A stretch of 64,000 nt of DNA. It comes from Gelatoporia subvermispora B (Eukaryota > Basidiomycota > Agaricomycetes > Polyporales > Gelatoporiaceae). The stretch lies in NCBI GenBank assembly GCA_000320605.2, contig KB445817.1, positions 78,834 to 142,833 of the forward strand. Reading direction: 5' to 3'. The position numbers and the translations under genes were made by a program. Positions 47,253 to 58,828 of this stretch are shown in pieces (position 1 is the first letter of the stretch; each line of letters starts with the position of its first letter). The notes beneath the pieces are model-generated. The model was given only the letters and a program-made list of their open reading frames with translations. It did no database searches and was not told the DNA's origin.

Positions 47253-50200
47253 CTACTGCTGCAGGCTGCTCTTCTGGCGATCTGCAATCCATTCCAGCTT
47301 CGTGGCTTGATTCAACTCCTCCAACCTGTCGTCCTCTTGCAACAATGATGGACTGTGTGCCTTCAAGAACAGCTTCGGATCGAAGTCGCGAAGAAGACGT
47401 ATCGTTGACCGACCTGAGCTACGTGACAATGCGACGTAGAGACTGAACAGACTGAGGTTAGACGGTGGCGGCGGTGTCCCGATGTCGACCAAAACATATG
47501 GGATCGTCTGGCCTTGAGCGCGATAATCTGTAAACGCGTAAGCGGCCGTCATTGGATACTGTCGTCGTCGGATTGTCCTCGACACTGTCTTCTTGGAACG
47601 TCTTGATCCGGATTCCAAACTTATCTGAAAGCTCTGCGTGGCAGCTTCGACAGGAATTACAGATTCATCCAGACCGTCTAGGCGGGTGGCGCGAGTTCGA
47701 GCAAGCTTTACCAAGATATAGGCTGGCGGATACTTCAGATATACTGTTGCTTGACCTTCCGGAAGAGGGGGTTCTCGAGGATCAAGGACAACATCGACGA
47801 CTTCTCCACGTGCACCATTTGTGATGTCGAGGTCCGTGGTCACATTTGCAGTAACCATCACTTTCATACCAATAGCGACTTCCACCTCTTCTGGAAGCGG
47901 CTTGAACTGAGATCTTTGCTTGCGAGCGGATATAATGCGCCGAGCGACACCGTAACGCTCCCTGAGCGTGAGTGGACGCCCCTTGAGTGTATCCTCAGCA
48001 GGGCAGATGAACAGCCTGGCACCTGTCTGTTGACAGTGTTTACGGACGGCCGCAGCATTCCACTGCTTGCGAACGGCATGCCTGGGTGTGACTAGCGCTG
48101 CATCACTCCATGGTGGAGAACTGAAGTTGGTCGGCTCGCAATCGGGGTTCGTGATGACTAACTTCCGGAGCATCTCAATATGATGTTCCTGGACATTCCC
48201 ATATCGTAAGTGCTGCAAGAAGTCGGGCCATACGGGGTCTGTTACTCGGACTTGCTGCTTGAGGATGACCACTTTCTTGAATTTTTCATAAGTAGATCTC
48301 CCGAATTGCTGATCCGGCGTATCCGTGGCTAAGTTGAGAGGCTCATACAGTGCTTCGCAGTGCCTGCCTGTCACCGGGGCAAACTGATGGAAGTCTCCAC
48401 ACAGAATCACGCTGATTCCTCCGAACCCACTGTTGCGGCTGTCAACGTTGCTACTCCCGGTCTTCCCGATCGCGATATTACGGGAGAGCGTGGCCAGGAA
48501 GGTCTTCGATATCATTGACACCTCATCAATGATCAGATACGTGAAATGCTCCCAGAACCTTGCCAGTTTGAGCTTCGTCTCATTACTCATTTTAGATTCC
48601 CTGCCTGGACCTCGTGAGATCATGCCGATCGTGTGCGTCGTCTTCCCATCAATGAGTGAAGCTGCTACTCCGGTGTATGCTGACTTCAGTAGCAGATACC
48701 GGACCCCCTTTCTGGCAAATTGTTCCGTCACCGTCTGTATCACTTTTGATTTTCTGGTCCCCCCCTCTCCATGTATTATCATACGCAATGGAGACGGCCG
48801 TTCACCGTTGAGCGTTTGCTGTAAGTGACTGATGATTATGTCGTAGGCGCGAAGTTGATCAGGGAGTAGTTGTGATGGGTCTAGGCCCGGCAGCGGATCT
48901 TCCACACGTTCTGCGCCATTATTATTATCCATTATAGATACATGGGGTTGGCCGGCGTCACTGTCACCTGCCACACCCAGGCAACTGACACCTGCTCCGG
49001 CGCTTGGGCCTGCTGCTTCCTCGACCGGCGCATCTCGCCCAAGACTGGCGTTGATGTTGTTAACGTCGCGCTCCATCTGTTTCTTCCAGGCTTGAAGACG
49101 TGCCAGATCGTCGCCAGTTGCAGGGCCTACGGTCAGTCCGGCTTGTTGTGGGCGCCATGAGGGCTCTACACTCGAGAAGATACGTGCTCGCTTGGCATGT
49201 TCGACCGCCATTCGACCGTGAAATTCCTCCCGGATCGACTCTTGGGATGCGACCAGCTGCGACAGGCCTTCTTCGGTATATGCCTCCTCTTCTTCCCCTG
49301 TAACATCTTCTTCAAGCTCGAGACTCTCTTCGACAACTTGAGTCTGACGTCTTGGGCTTGAGTCTATGGCGTCTGTCTCTGTATCGACCACTTTAGAGCT
49401 TGCAGCCGCACGACATTCGTGGAAGTACTGGATACCAGCAGTGATATCCTGGGTCCGTTTTGGCGCTTTTTCAAGAAACGCAGCAAAAGTGTCTTCCCAC
49501 GACTCCTCCGGGGCTTTGAGGTCCGTGGACAAGTTGCGCCACGGCTTCAGCAGTAGCAGCATGGATGCACAGTAGAAGTGTGAGATTTCCGGGTCATCAC
49601 TGCGAGGGAATTGCCCGCCGACGAAATTTGGTAAGTTATTGTGTCCGGCAGTGCGTATAACTCGCTGCTTCGTCTTTGAGCAGGGATGATCTGCAAGATA
49701 AGCCACGCGTTGATTCCGTGGACGGCCAGGGTGACGGTGCTGATCTGTAAGATCGGAGTTATCGGAGGGCACCTCTACTGATTTGGTCCTCTTGCATGAA
49801 TCCTCCTCGTACGTGTCCACAAAGTACGAGAATACATTGAGTCCCTCCAGCTGTTCCCCCCGGAGCTGATAATCGGTACATTGACTTTTAGGATAGATTC
49901 TGCCTGCATTATCCATATCAAGGCTGACCATCTCATCAGGTTCCTACATCAGATTGTGAGTACGCCCCCGTTCTCACACAAAAACCATCAGTCAACTCAC
50001 ATCAGCACCATCATTCACGCTGTCACCCTCCTGTCCTAGATTTGATGCAACATTGCTCTCCGGCGGCACGACACAACGGTCTTTGATGCTGACTTCCTCG
50101 GCAGAGCCATCACCTGTGCTATCATGTTCGGAGTTAGATCTATAATCCATTTGGTAAGTCACAGGGTCTGTCAATTACTGTGATTAGATGATAACTTACC

Positions 50201-53200
50201 TATCCGTCTTATCCCTTCGTAACTCCGGAAAAGTCCTGCACAGTGCTTTCACAAAGCTCGACCAGTATACGACGGAGTAGTGGTGCGACCGGTAGACATC
50301 CCCCCACCCCATCAGATACGATACAACCATCGGAGCGGCGAGCTCCTGCTCGCGATTTAAGGTATGCACCAGCCGAAATAGAAGCAACCGTTGATTGTCA
50401 CGAAGGGTCTCCGTATAGCTAGACCGCTCGATATGACATGCATACCCCTTTGCCATGACTGCAGAGAGGTTAAAGTGTTGCTTCTGGGGCTTGAGGGCAT
50501 ACTTCGTGATGTAGAAAGCACAGTTCTTAGTGTCTGCGCCGTTCGTCAAGATCTTGCCATCGTTATTGCAGCGGGCATTGAGGAGAATTGCCGGCACCCA
50601 GCCGTTAAGGTACTCATATGTACGCTTTTGTTTCCAATCCCCGCATGGACTAATAGAGTCATTCTCCGACAGCGCGAATGGAGCTCTTCGCTTGCACCGG
50701 AAGTATCCCCGCCGATCAGGAACTAAGCACCGTCGCATGTCACAGGTGTGTAATTGCTGTGACCGTACCAGACGTCGCTCAAAGTCTTCCAATTGCCTGG
50801 AGTAGTCTGGAGCGTCGGGGTGAGGTGGCCGAGAATACGCAATGTCCGTCTCATTTGGAACTTTTTTGATATCGTCCCGTGATTCCAAGCCTGGCACATA
50901 GGCCCTAAGATTAGCACGAATATACGCGGCTATGCGCTCGTGGAATTCCTCGCTCTGAAGGAGCTGGTGCATCTCTGGACTTGTTGGTGCTCCGACAAGC
51001 CAGAGCAATAGGTGGAGATGAAGGCTTCCCCGGTTCTGTGACTCGACAGTTCCGAAGTATGCCGACACACGACCAAGCACTCCGCGCTTGCTTTTGACCT
51101 GGTATGCGGTCACTTCAACTCCAAACAATGTGCGCAGGATGGTTCGAATCATGAAATGGAAGAATTTTGCAGCGGCATATGGATCAGCCGCAATATTCTT
51201 TGCCCGCTGCTCCTTATTAGGACCAGCGGTTCTGACGAATGCATCTAGATCAATCTGCTCTCCCGCAAAAATTTGAGCGATGGGATCGTGAAGATCGGAT
51301 GGATTGATTGTGATCCAGAGGGACGGTGGATTTAAAGATACAGATGTTGCCCACACTTGGCTGCGCAATTGATACCGAGATTGGTCCGAACCGGAGACGC
51401 GCGCCGCGGATGCATGGACGTGTTGGCGTAGCAATCGTATACCAGGATCCGATATCGGCTGGTTTGCATCTTCCTCCTCCTGCGCTTTCTTCAATCTTTC
51501 GACTGTAATCGATGACAGAATACGAGCTTCAGCTTCAAAGTTTTTGCGCCTCATTTGGATTCGCGCAGATGCGAGTGCTTGACGGCGTTGAGAGATCCCG
51601 AATAGAAGGAACACAAATGTCTGGTTTAGCCGGAAGCGACGATCATGGTACTGCATGCACCATTGTCCATGGTCTCGGAGGTCTACCAGCACCGAACGTG
51701 ATGCTTCAAGTCCTCCACATCCGTATGGAAACAAACACGGGTACGCCTTTTCAAAGAAGTTCTCCTCGGGTGACTCGGGGGAAGAGTCTCCAAGTCTTTG
51801 CGGGCGCCCAAAATCATTTACTGGACGACGTGAATGGCGCACTGCATATCCCCCTTCCCGCCCCTCGTTCCAGAGATTAGAAAGGCCCCATAGCAACAAT
51901 TCGCGTGCAGACAGACTCGTGAGGTCCGTATCAATAGTCCCAGACACCTGTAAGGGAATGACATCTGCGGCGTCTTCAGGCTCTGCTATTCGTTCGGAAG
52001 AAGATCCGGCATCATGCATGTCAACTACATGTGGTGCTTGATCACAGAAGAAGGTAAACTGACCATTTGTCTTATCCTCATTCGCCGTCTCAGCTTCCTC
52101 AGCCTCGTGTGAGATCTCATCATGTGGCTCAGTATTGACAGCCCCTGAGACTGGTACTGACATGAGTAAACCTTAACTGCGCTTCACAGCCTGACGACTC
52201 GTAGTACTCACAATTCGCACTCTCATCAATATTTGAGTCAGGCCCTTGATCTGCAGGTATGTATCCATCACTCTCTTGTAGGACCATGCCAGTGTCCGTT
52301 GATTGACGGACTGTGTTCCAGATCTCCACAGGTACATCGTCTTCAGGCAAGTCTTGAATGCGCGTGTTGTCAATCTCGATGTTGCCATAGTACTTTGGAT
52401 TGTTTGTTTTGAGCCAGCACAAAGCGTCGTAGATGACACGACACTGTACTCGGAATGTTGATCGTAACCATCGCCGCGGAAGTTCACCGAGGCCGATGAA
52501 CGTCACTGAGATCACCGACGCAAGGATTGCAGGAGGCCATGGCATCAAGTGGCCCTGTACCATTGAGGAAATCCCTTCGATGTCGAGCTCATACGTACTG
52601 ACGTTACCACGCATTGCTCTTTGCAGAGTCTCAGCATTGTGGCCGCCGCAGAGGTTCTTCGGGAAGAGTTTGAATACAAAGACCCTTGGATACAACAATG
52701 CAATGAGCATTTGCTCTGGCACTGTTAGAACCTGGAGTTGCCAGGGGACCTTGCCAAGCCATAGGCCATTTGCCAGAGAATGCTTAGGTGGGTCTTGTCC
52801 TCCTTTTCGCAATGACTCCATGCACTCACGACAGGCCTTGACCTTGAGAATGCCGTGTTCCGAGATGACCCCCTCAGGCTGCAAGAGCTTGCCTTCATAG
52901 AGATCGTGCGCAGGATGGGGGATGCGAGGAATGAGACGTGAAGAGTGAGGAAGTTGTGCAAGTGGGATGCAGGTGACACCGTCGCTGCGAACATCAACCT
53001 CCCTAGCGCAGACTGCGCATACAGCCATCTCCACAGCGGCATTAGAGGTCGCCTCGTAGAAGGCCCGGTAACAGTTCAAGACTTCAGATTCAGTAGGTGG
53101 CTTCATGAACTCATCGAGCGCACAACCGTCATACTCCTCCCTGCCAGTCCCCTCGTCCATTCTCCGGGCAACTCTCCGTGTTGCATCCGCATCGACCCTC

Positions 53201-53436
53201 TTCCGCTTTCTCGATGCTGCAGCATGGCTGCCCTCTGACTCTTGAGCAAGCCGCTTTCGTTGTGCCAGCATCTGCAGCGTGTTGAGCAGATCTTCTGGTG
53301 CGTTGTCCGTGACATATTCAAGAAGCAGTGCTTTCTGCTGACGAATTTTGGTGGGCACAGGCAGAATGCCCTTCGTCCGAGACAGTATGTCTTGCATCGT
53401 CAGGGTGGACAAGTCATCAGGTTCGTTTATTGTCAT
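47253..53436 (-). CDS. Helitron RepHel protein: DUF6570, HUH Rep, Pif1-like helicase (2,003 aa)
   Basis: Exons 52212-53436, 50200-52156, 50001-50139 and 47253-49943; three introns of 42-60 nt close in phase. Residues 1-400 carry the DUF6570 region (ANGLWLGKVPWQLQVLTVPE). The Rep domain has the metal-binding HUH motif in NRGSLHLHLLLWL and the catalytic tyrosines in CAFYITKYALKPQ. The helicase has PDQLRAYDIIISHL, Walker A, LIIDEVSMI (Walker B), CGDFHQFAPV and the C-terminal LYVALSRSSG (motif VI). The reading frame is fully open, yet Walker A reads GEGGTRKSK: the Gly just before the Lys is Arg (codon AGA for expected GGA), which should block ATP binding. Start chosen as first ATG of the open frame. 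Cut-and-copy mobility of this copy is therefore doubtful. Confidence 0.88.
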
Positions 53437-53568
53437 TGTGGAGGGCTATGAAACGGAAGTAACACTGTATCCTACAGAAGTGGCTACCGCTATTTCCCGA
53501 AAAAGCGGTCACCCATTCTCCTGCGCGCAACAGAAATTTCCACGCGTGGTGCACGGACCAGCCACGTA

Positions 53569-53578
53569 GGTATAAAAA
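53569..53578 (+). promoter_or_regulatory. TATA box of the gene at 53680
   Basis: GGTATAAAAAC, about 110 nt before the ATG, followed by a pyrimidine-rich leader (CCCCCCTCTTTC). It fixes the right limit of the neighbouring Helitron, since it belongs to host sequence in the opposite direction. Confidence 0.55.
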
Positions 53579-53679
53579 CCCCCCTCTTTCGTGCAGTCTA
53601 TCCAGCATTCCATCGCTCTCATTCTCTCGTTCACACTTGTCTCAATTCTCCATTACTTTCTGCCACCCTCATTTTCACG

Positions 53680-55204
53680 ATGGCTCACCAGACCACGTTC
53701 ACTCCCCCCATCGTTGCCCAGCTCCGCGCTCACCGCGCCGACCTTGCTCGCACGGGCTTCTACCTCGCCGACGCTCGTGTTCGCCGCAACGTCGTCTGGA
53801 AGCGTCCTGAAGGCACCAAGGGCCGCTCGCATATTCTCGTCCAGAAGAAGGCCAACGCCCTTGCTTGTGATGACATTCCCGTCGACCCGGCCTATCTAAT
53901 CCTCGTTGGGCGCGTCTCTGACGACAGTTTCTACATGACCTCAGACGCCAATTGGAAGCCCAGTTCATTCGCGCCGAGCCTCGCTGATGCGAAGGCGTCG
54001 TGTTTGCTCTCGATGCCACCGGACTTCCTCGAGCTCCAGGTCTTCAGAGCAGACTGGGAGGAGGCCATGGATAATTTGCGATGGCTCCAGTCGCAGGTCC
54101 TGACGAAAGGCTTCAACGAGGCCTTGGGTGTCTTAATCCATGCCGAGGAGACTGACGACAAGGTCATGATCAAGATCAAGCACAAATTATTCGTGAGTGA
54201 CTTGTTCTCGTTCATCATCACGGATATGTTGTACTCACTTGTATTATAGGATGAGGACCGGGAGGAGACCCCCGTCGCAGAAGATGCCCCAGTGGCTGCG
54301 AACGCGGACGCGGGTAATGCCAACGCCGGCAATGCAAATGCAACCGCGGACGGCCAGGCTGGCAATGCGAACACGGACGCAGACACGGACAACCAGACTG
54401 GTAATGCGGGCGCAACCGCAGGTACTCAGGCTGGTGACGCAAATGCGAACGCAGGAGTCCAGGCCAATGGCGCGAACGCGGACGACGAGGCCGGTAATCC
54501 GAATGCAACTGCAGACGGCCAGGGTGTCGGCGCAGATGCGGACGCAGGTGTTCAGGCCGGCGGTGCTGACGCAGGCGTGAACACTAATGCTCAGGCGGCC
54601 GATGCAGGTGCAGACGCGAACGCCAACGCTCAGGTTGACAACGCGAATGTAAACGCGGGTGCTAATGCTGCAGCACCGGATGATGAGGATGGTAAGTACA
54701 ATATACCTCTACTTAACACAGTCTCACTCACCTATTCCTTCTACAACAGACCTTGGGCCAGAGTTCCATATTGATAACTGGCCCTGCTGGACTGACGACG
54801 CCAAGGATGCTATCGAGGACCTCAAGTTCACGCATCGTGTCGTGCCGATCCCTCTCTACGGGCTTGACAATCAGCTCGTCAAGCCCTGCGACTACCGCCG
54901 TGTGCTGCGAGGTGCCACAGTGGAAGTCCATTTCTCTCTTCGTCATTGGTCTATCGGGAAGCGCGGCAAGCGGGATGGAGAGGAGCCACGCGGACTCGAC
55001 GCCTTCTCTGCAGACGTCTTCGCCATTCACGTCGTCAAGCCCGCCCCTCCCCCGATGCCGTCGACGCCACGGAAGCGCAAGGTATCAAGCATGAGCCCTG
55101 TTCACTCTCCTGTCAAGAGGCGTCGCATAGGCATGTGGTATTTCGTGTTGATGGCTTCTGTGCTGCTGATCTTGATCTTCGTTGGCTTCGTTTACATCTT
55201 CTAG
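53680..55204 (+). CDS. Uncharacterised basidiomycete protein with repetitive centre and C-terminal anchor (469 aa)
   Basis: Exons 53680-54192, 54250-54691 and 54750-55204; phases close. Residues 1-170 form an unrecognised domain (YLADARVRRNVVWKRPEGTK, KGFNEALGVLIHAEETDDKV). Residues 180-318 are almost only Ala, Asn, Asp and Gly with Gln, in loose repeats such as AGNANA and ADGQAGNA. The third exon carries a family signature seen in many polypore proteins: PCWTDDAKDAIEDLKFTHRV, PIPLYG, YRRVLRGATVEVHFSLRHW, a basic stretch with PRKRK and KRRR, and finally a hydrophobic tail (FVLMASVLLILIFVGFVYIF), probably a tail anchor. Function unknown. The basic motifs could be nuclear localisation signals, which would point to a nuclear-envelope protein; this is inference. 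Confidence 0.75.
54292..54676 (+). repeat. Degenerate in-frame repeat coding Ala/Asn/Asp/Gly
   Basis: Short units around GCNAAYGCG and GCNGACGC recur with variation through exon 2 of the surrounding gene. The frame is kept throughout, so length change has occurred in multiples of three. Confidence 0.7.
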
Positions 55205-56590
55205 CCGCCTAGAGTCGTCTTCTAGTTGCCTAGGGCCATCGTATCGTTAACTTTGCTTCGTAGTGACAGGTCGTGATCTTACTAGTCTCTAGAGCTCTTA
55301 TAGTCCTCCCGCAGCTTGATAGTCCTTATATTTCGTTAGTTCATATCATCTATGCCGCATCATACCTATTCTCGTTGCTACCGCATGTGCGCAATCGAGC
55401 GCAATAATCTATCTCTCGTTAATTGTCGTTTCTCAACTTCGCATTGTTGGAGCACGTGACTTCAAAATGGCGCAACCGCATTGGCCGATACTCGCTTATC
55501 TAATTGAGGTTAACTTTCGTCTATAACGCCTATCTTAAAAGTCGCCCGTATAGTGCAATCCAGCGCTTCCATCATGTGCCACGCTCCTCACGTGTGTGCA
55601 CGTGTGTAAAGTTCTCACGGTTTGAAAGATGGCCTGCCAATCGTGCAGCCTCCTCGCGTACAATTCAATAGGGCTGCGCCTTACAGCGCGTTATATTTTC
55701 TCCCCCTCTCCCACTTCCAAACCCTTCATACCTGAGATGCTCCTATGCCCGCGGCAAATTAGCAAATCTCAGAGCAAACTGCCAGCCTTTAGCACCTCCA
55801 CCACGGAATACGCGTACCTCCCCCACGTGCGCGGCTCAGACAAGCAAGGTTTCTGTCGGCGTAAGCCGGCGGTTCCCGAGTGTATATCCTGCATGTATAT
55901 TAGCGAAGTGCGTGCGCAGTCTCCTAGAGTCCACAATCCGCTCTGTCTTCGCTTTCGCTTGTGATAGGATTTACGATACCCTGATCGTGCAATCCGCCCC
56001 ACCACAGCTTCGGAGTGCGAGAGAGCGGCTGGTCGGCCTGCTGTTAGAGTTCAAGGCCGCCGCCGTATCACAACATGATGACATCTCAACGTGGCGGGTT
56101 GGACGCCGCTGGGAATGTCGGACTAATGCTGTTCCTGACATGTCTCTCGTTTGCGACCTCAGTTATCCCCCCAAAGGTAGGCTACGCAATCTCAGGGGCG
56201 CTGCCTGTTGCCGGTGTGGAAATTAGGTCTCTTCGTACGTACTTTCCTGGCTTATAGTGCCGCAGGATCTGACAGCAGGTCGGACAGTGGAAAGCTTGTT
56301 CTGGCCGATTTGATCGGAGCAATTTGTTCCCAGGTTCACCACATTGCTAGCTGCTGGGTAATGGTGATACTCCGTTACAGGAGGAGCTTCTCCATCGAGC
56401 ACCGCTTCGCGCCCGACGGCCGCATGGGATTATGCCGTCGTGCTTAGGCTGAGGCTGGCGGTCACGAAACGCTGAGTGACTCGTCGATGATGCCTAGGTA
56501 AGCGCACGTCGAGAGTATAAGGCATCGAGCCCTGAATTACCAGACAGCATATACCCGACATTTGACACCGTCTACACCAGATCGGCAAAC
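55205..56590. other. Intergenic interval
   Basis: No gene recognised. A 111-codon plus frame at 55629-55964 and a 104-codon frame at 55912-56226 have no features. The last 80 nt contain GTATAAGG at about 56,515 as a candidate TATA box for the next gene. Confidence 0.4.
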
Positions 56591-57203
56591 ATGCGTTTCT
56601 CCGCCGTTGTTCAAATTGCCATCTCTCTCGCTGCCGTAGCCTTTGGTGCGGCTCAGGGTGCTGTCTCAGTCAAGAGGCAGATGGAGTCCAATCATGGAAC
56701 TGGAGACCTCGCCACGCCTGCTGACGGCACAGTCATCAGTTCTGGGGCAACTTACAACTTCGGGTACGAGAACGTCAATGGATGCGAGTCAGGATACAGC
56801 CCCATCACGGTGTGGATCCTCGCAAGCCCTCCGGTCTTCGCCGACCTGAATACGACGGGCGAGTTCAACTCTAGCGACTGTCTCTTCTCATACGGGGAGT
56901 ATTTGATCCCTAACTTCGGTAATACCCTCTCTATAAGAGCATCCCCCGATTCGCTGACAGGCTGGTACTTCTAGGTCTGCCGGCGATGAGCTCTCCCCCT
57001 CCCCCGCCCTCCACTCTCGAGATGCCTGATCTCGGTGTCCCTAGCGGAGATGTTTACCTCGCTGTAGTTGAGAGCTTGATCGATTGTCCGGTAAGCACCT
57101 GGCGTCCTACCTCCGGCATTATTTTCATTACTGAAGTCTTGTGTAGCCCGACATCCCGCTTGAGTATAGCCTCACTTTCAACACTATCAGTTATGAGGTT
57201 TGA
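56591..57203 (+). CDS. Small secreted protein, family B, second intact member (166 aa)
   Basis: Exons 56591-56918, 56975-57090 and 57147-57203; phases close. Signal peptide MRFSAVVQIAISLAAVAFGA, with a possible KR processing site after it (VSVKRQ). The mature part repeats the layout of the gene at 28091: TPADGTVISSGATYNFGYEN, SGYSPITVWIL, LNTTGEFNSSDCLFSYGEYL, a Pro run (SPPPPPS) before LEMPDLGVP, VYLAVVE and a final YSLTFNTISYE. Introns fall at the same two places and phases as at 28091. It has a Cys pair in the segments ENVNGCESG and SSDCLF. No enzymatic motif. The two intact copies are about 28 kb apart and differ much more from each other than the 25-32 kb copies do. Confidence 0.8.
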
Positions 57204-58175
57204 TTCGAGGCCACGAGCGTGTGTCGATAACTGATGCACTCAAACCGTTGATGTAGGCGAGAGGCCGTGTAGATCGATCTGTATAGAGGATAATGCTGTA
57301 AAGCCACGTACATCATATTAGCATAGTGCTCCAGGCATGACGCCGACGTAAGATTGTAACTCTCGGAGATGACAGAAACCTCATGCGAACTATCTCTGTG
57401 GGACGTAGTGACAAGTCATGATGGACATTCCTCTCAGACTATCTCCTGATGCAAACCGCGCTCCTTAATGAAGTCTTCTCCGAGAGACTCCATCCGAGGA
57501 ATCTCCGGCATGCTATACCGATAATGTCCCTTCAGTAAGTCGAGCTGATTCCTTACTTATTAGATCTAATGCTGACGCGAGTATTCTATGCCGTCACGCT
57601 AGGTCAAGTCTTCCGACAATTGGACAGTGAAAACCTGACGTTTGCTTCAACATGCCATGTGCAAGCGCTAGAGCGTATATCGTCGTTCGGCATCAAGAAT
57701 ACTAGACAATGACAGGCACGCAGACCTCTATGGATACATGCAACTACGGGTCCGGGCTTAAAATATAATTGACGTCTGCGTGGAAGCTTCTCGGTCTCCG
57801 AGTCGGCACTGACATCAGGATTGGTTGGGGCGGAATGCATTACCACCCGTGTTCACGAGAGCGCCTAGAGTGGTCGGCACATTGCGCCTCTGTAAGCAAG
57901 CAGTGAATCTGTAGAGTCCGGCCAATCTACCCCACACAGCTTTGAGGCATTGGTGACTCGGAAAAGGCCAAACTCGGTCATAGCACACAGAATGACAGAC
58001 AATTGACACTGGTTCCGCGCGCACGATGGAAGCGATTCTGTTGACGGCACGCCTTCACGATGAGGTATTTCGGGACCTGTGGAGGATCGCAATGATTCTT
58101 CTAGCGTCTGGGTCGGGATATAAAGTCAGTCATCAGGGTGACTACAGCAACGACATTCAAACCCACTCACCAAAA
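57204..58175. other. Intergenic interval with promoter of the next gene
   Basis: No gene recognised. GATATAAAG at 58118-58126 is the probable TATA box of the gene at 58176. Minus-strand frames at 57604-58092 have no features. Confidence 0.4.
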
Positions 58176-58828
58176 ATGCACTCCTTGATATTCTTCGTAC
58201 TCTCATTTCTACTTCATTTTCGTTCGGTATTTGCGACGAACATCCCTCCCCTCCCCCAGATAGAGCTGCTGGCGACGGGCACTCTAGACATCGACTTGAT
58301 CAAGCTCATAGACGTGCCATTGGGTGGCCGTGTGTCCGCCAAGATCAACAGGTGCGAGACGAAGAAGTCTGCTCCGTAACAAATTCAGTAACTAGCTGAT
58401 AGCGGAGCGCTCTACAATCCGAACGGTACCCTGGCCGCCGTAGTTGTGGAAGGCACCGGCATAGGCAATGGTATCCTTGCCACGGATGATATATTTATTG
58501 CCTCGATGATTTTCACTCTTCAATGGACGGCAGACGACACATATGCCTACGTCGAGGTCAGAGGTATCGGGTGAGTGTCACTGCAACCTGGACTCACTGT
58601 TCGCACTCATCGTTGGAAGTCAACAATTCGTCCATGATTTCTCCTACATGTAAGTCATCGATTACGCTGTAAGATTTGCACATGAGATCTTACCATGGTG
58701 TCTCAAGCTACGTGGAGACCAACTCGAATGTCTGGAGTAATATGAACAGTCGTTTCTTGATGGCGAATATGACGTTCCCGGATATTGGTCCACCTATCAT
58801 GACCGTTCTCGGTGTTGTTGGGGGTTAG
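58176..58828 (+). CDS. Small secreted protein, family A copy 2 (154 aa)
   Basis: Paralogue of the gene at 3746-4388. Exons 58176-58351, 58403-58570 and 58708-58828; phases close. Signal peptide MHSLIFFVLSFLLHFRSVFA; then IELLATGTLDIDL, LGGRVSAKIN, YNPNGTLAAVVVEGTGIGNG, ATDDIFIASMIFTLQW, YVETNSNVWSNMNSRFLMAN and a hydrophobic C-terminus (IMTVLGVVGG). Exon 1, intron 1 and exon 2 are the same length as in copy 1, while introns 2 differ slightly (133 and 137 nt). The hydrophobic C-terminal stretch after NMTFPDIGPP could be a GPI-attachment signal, although it is short; secretion is the safer reading. No known domain. Confidence 0.8.

Larger units (their letters stand above)
47157..53436 (-). mobile_element. 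Helitron (RepHel, DUF6570 type), termini approximate
   Basis: Rolling-circle transposon transcribed leftwards. The whole coding region for DUF6570, the HUH Rep nuclease and the Pif1-like helicase is present. The right (5') end lies between the start codon at 53436 and the TATA box of the next gene at about 53,569; the left (3') end lies at or left of a small hairpin at 47157-47169. I could not identify the TC and CTRR termini with confidence, so the listed limits are those of the coding region plus hairpin. Confidence 0.8.

Noticed and set aside
47253..53436. Three separate genes (DUF6570 protein, Rep, helicase)
   Set aside because: The three frames are joined by consensus introns with exact phase closure into one RepHel protein.
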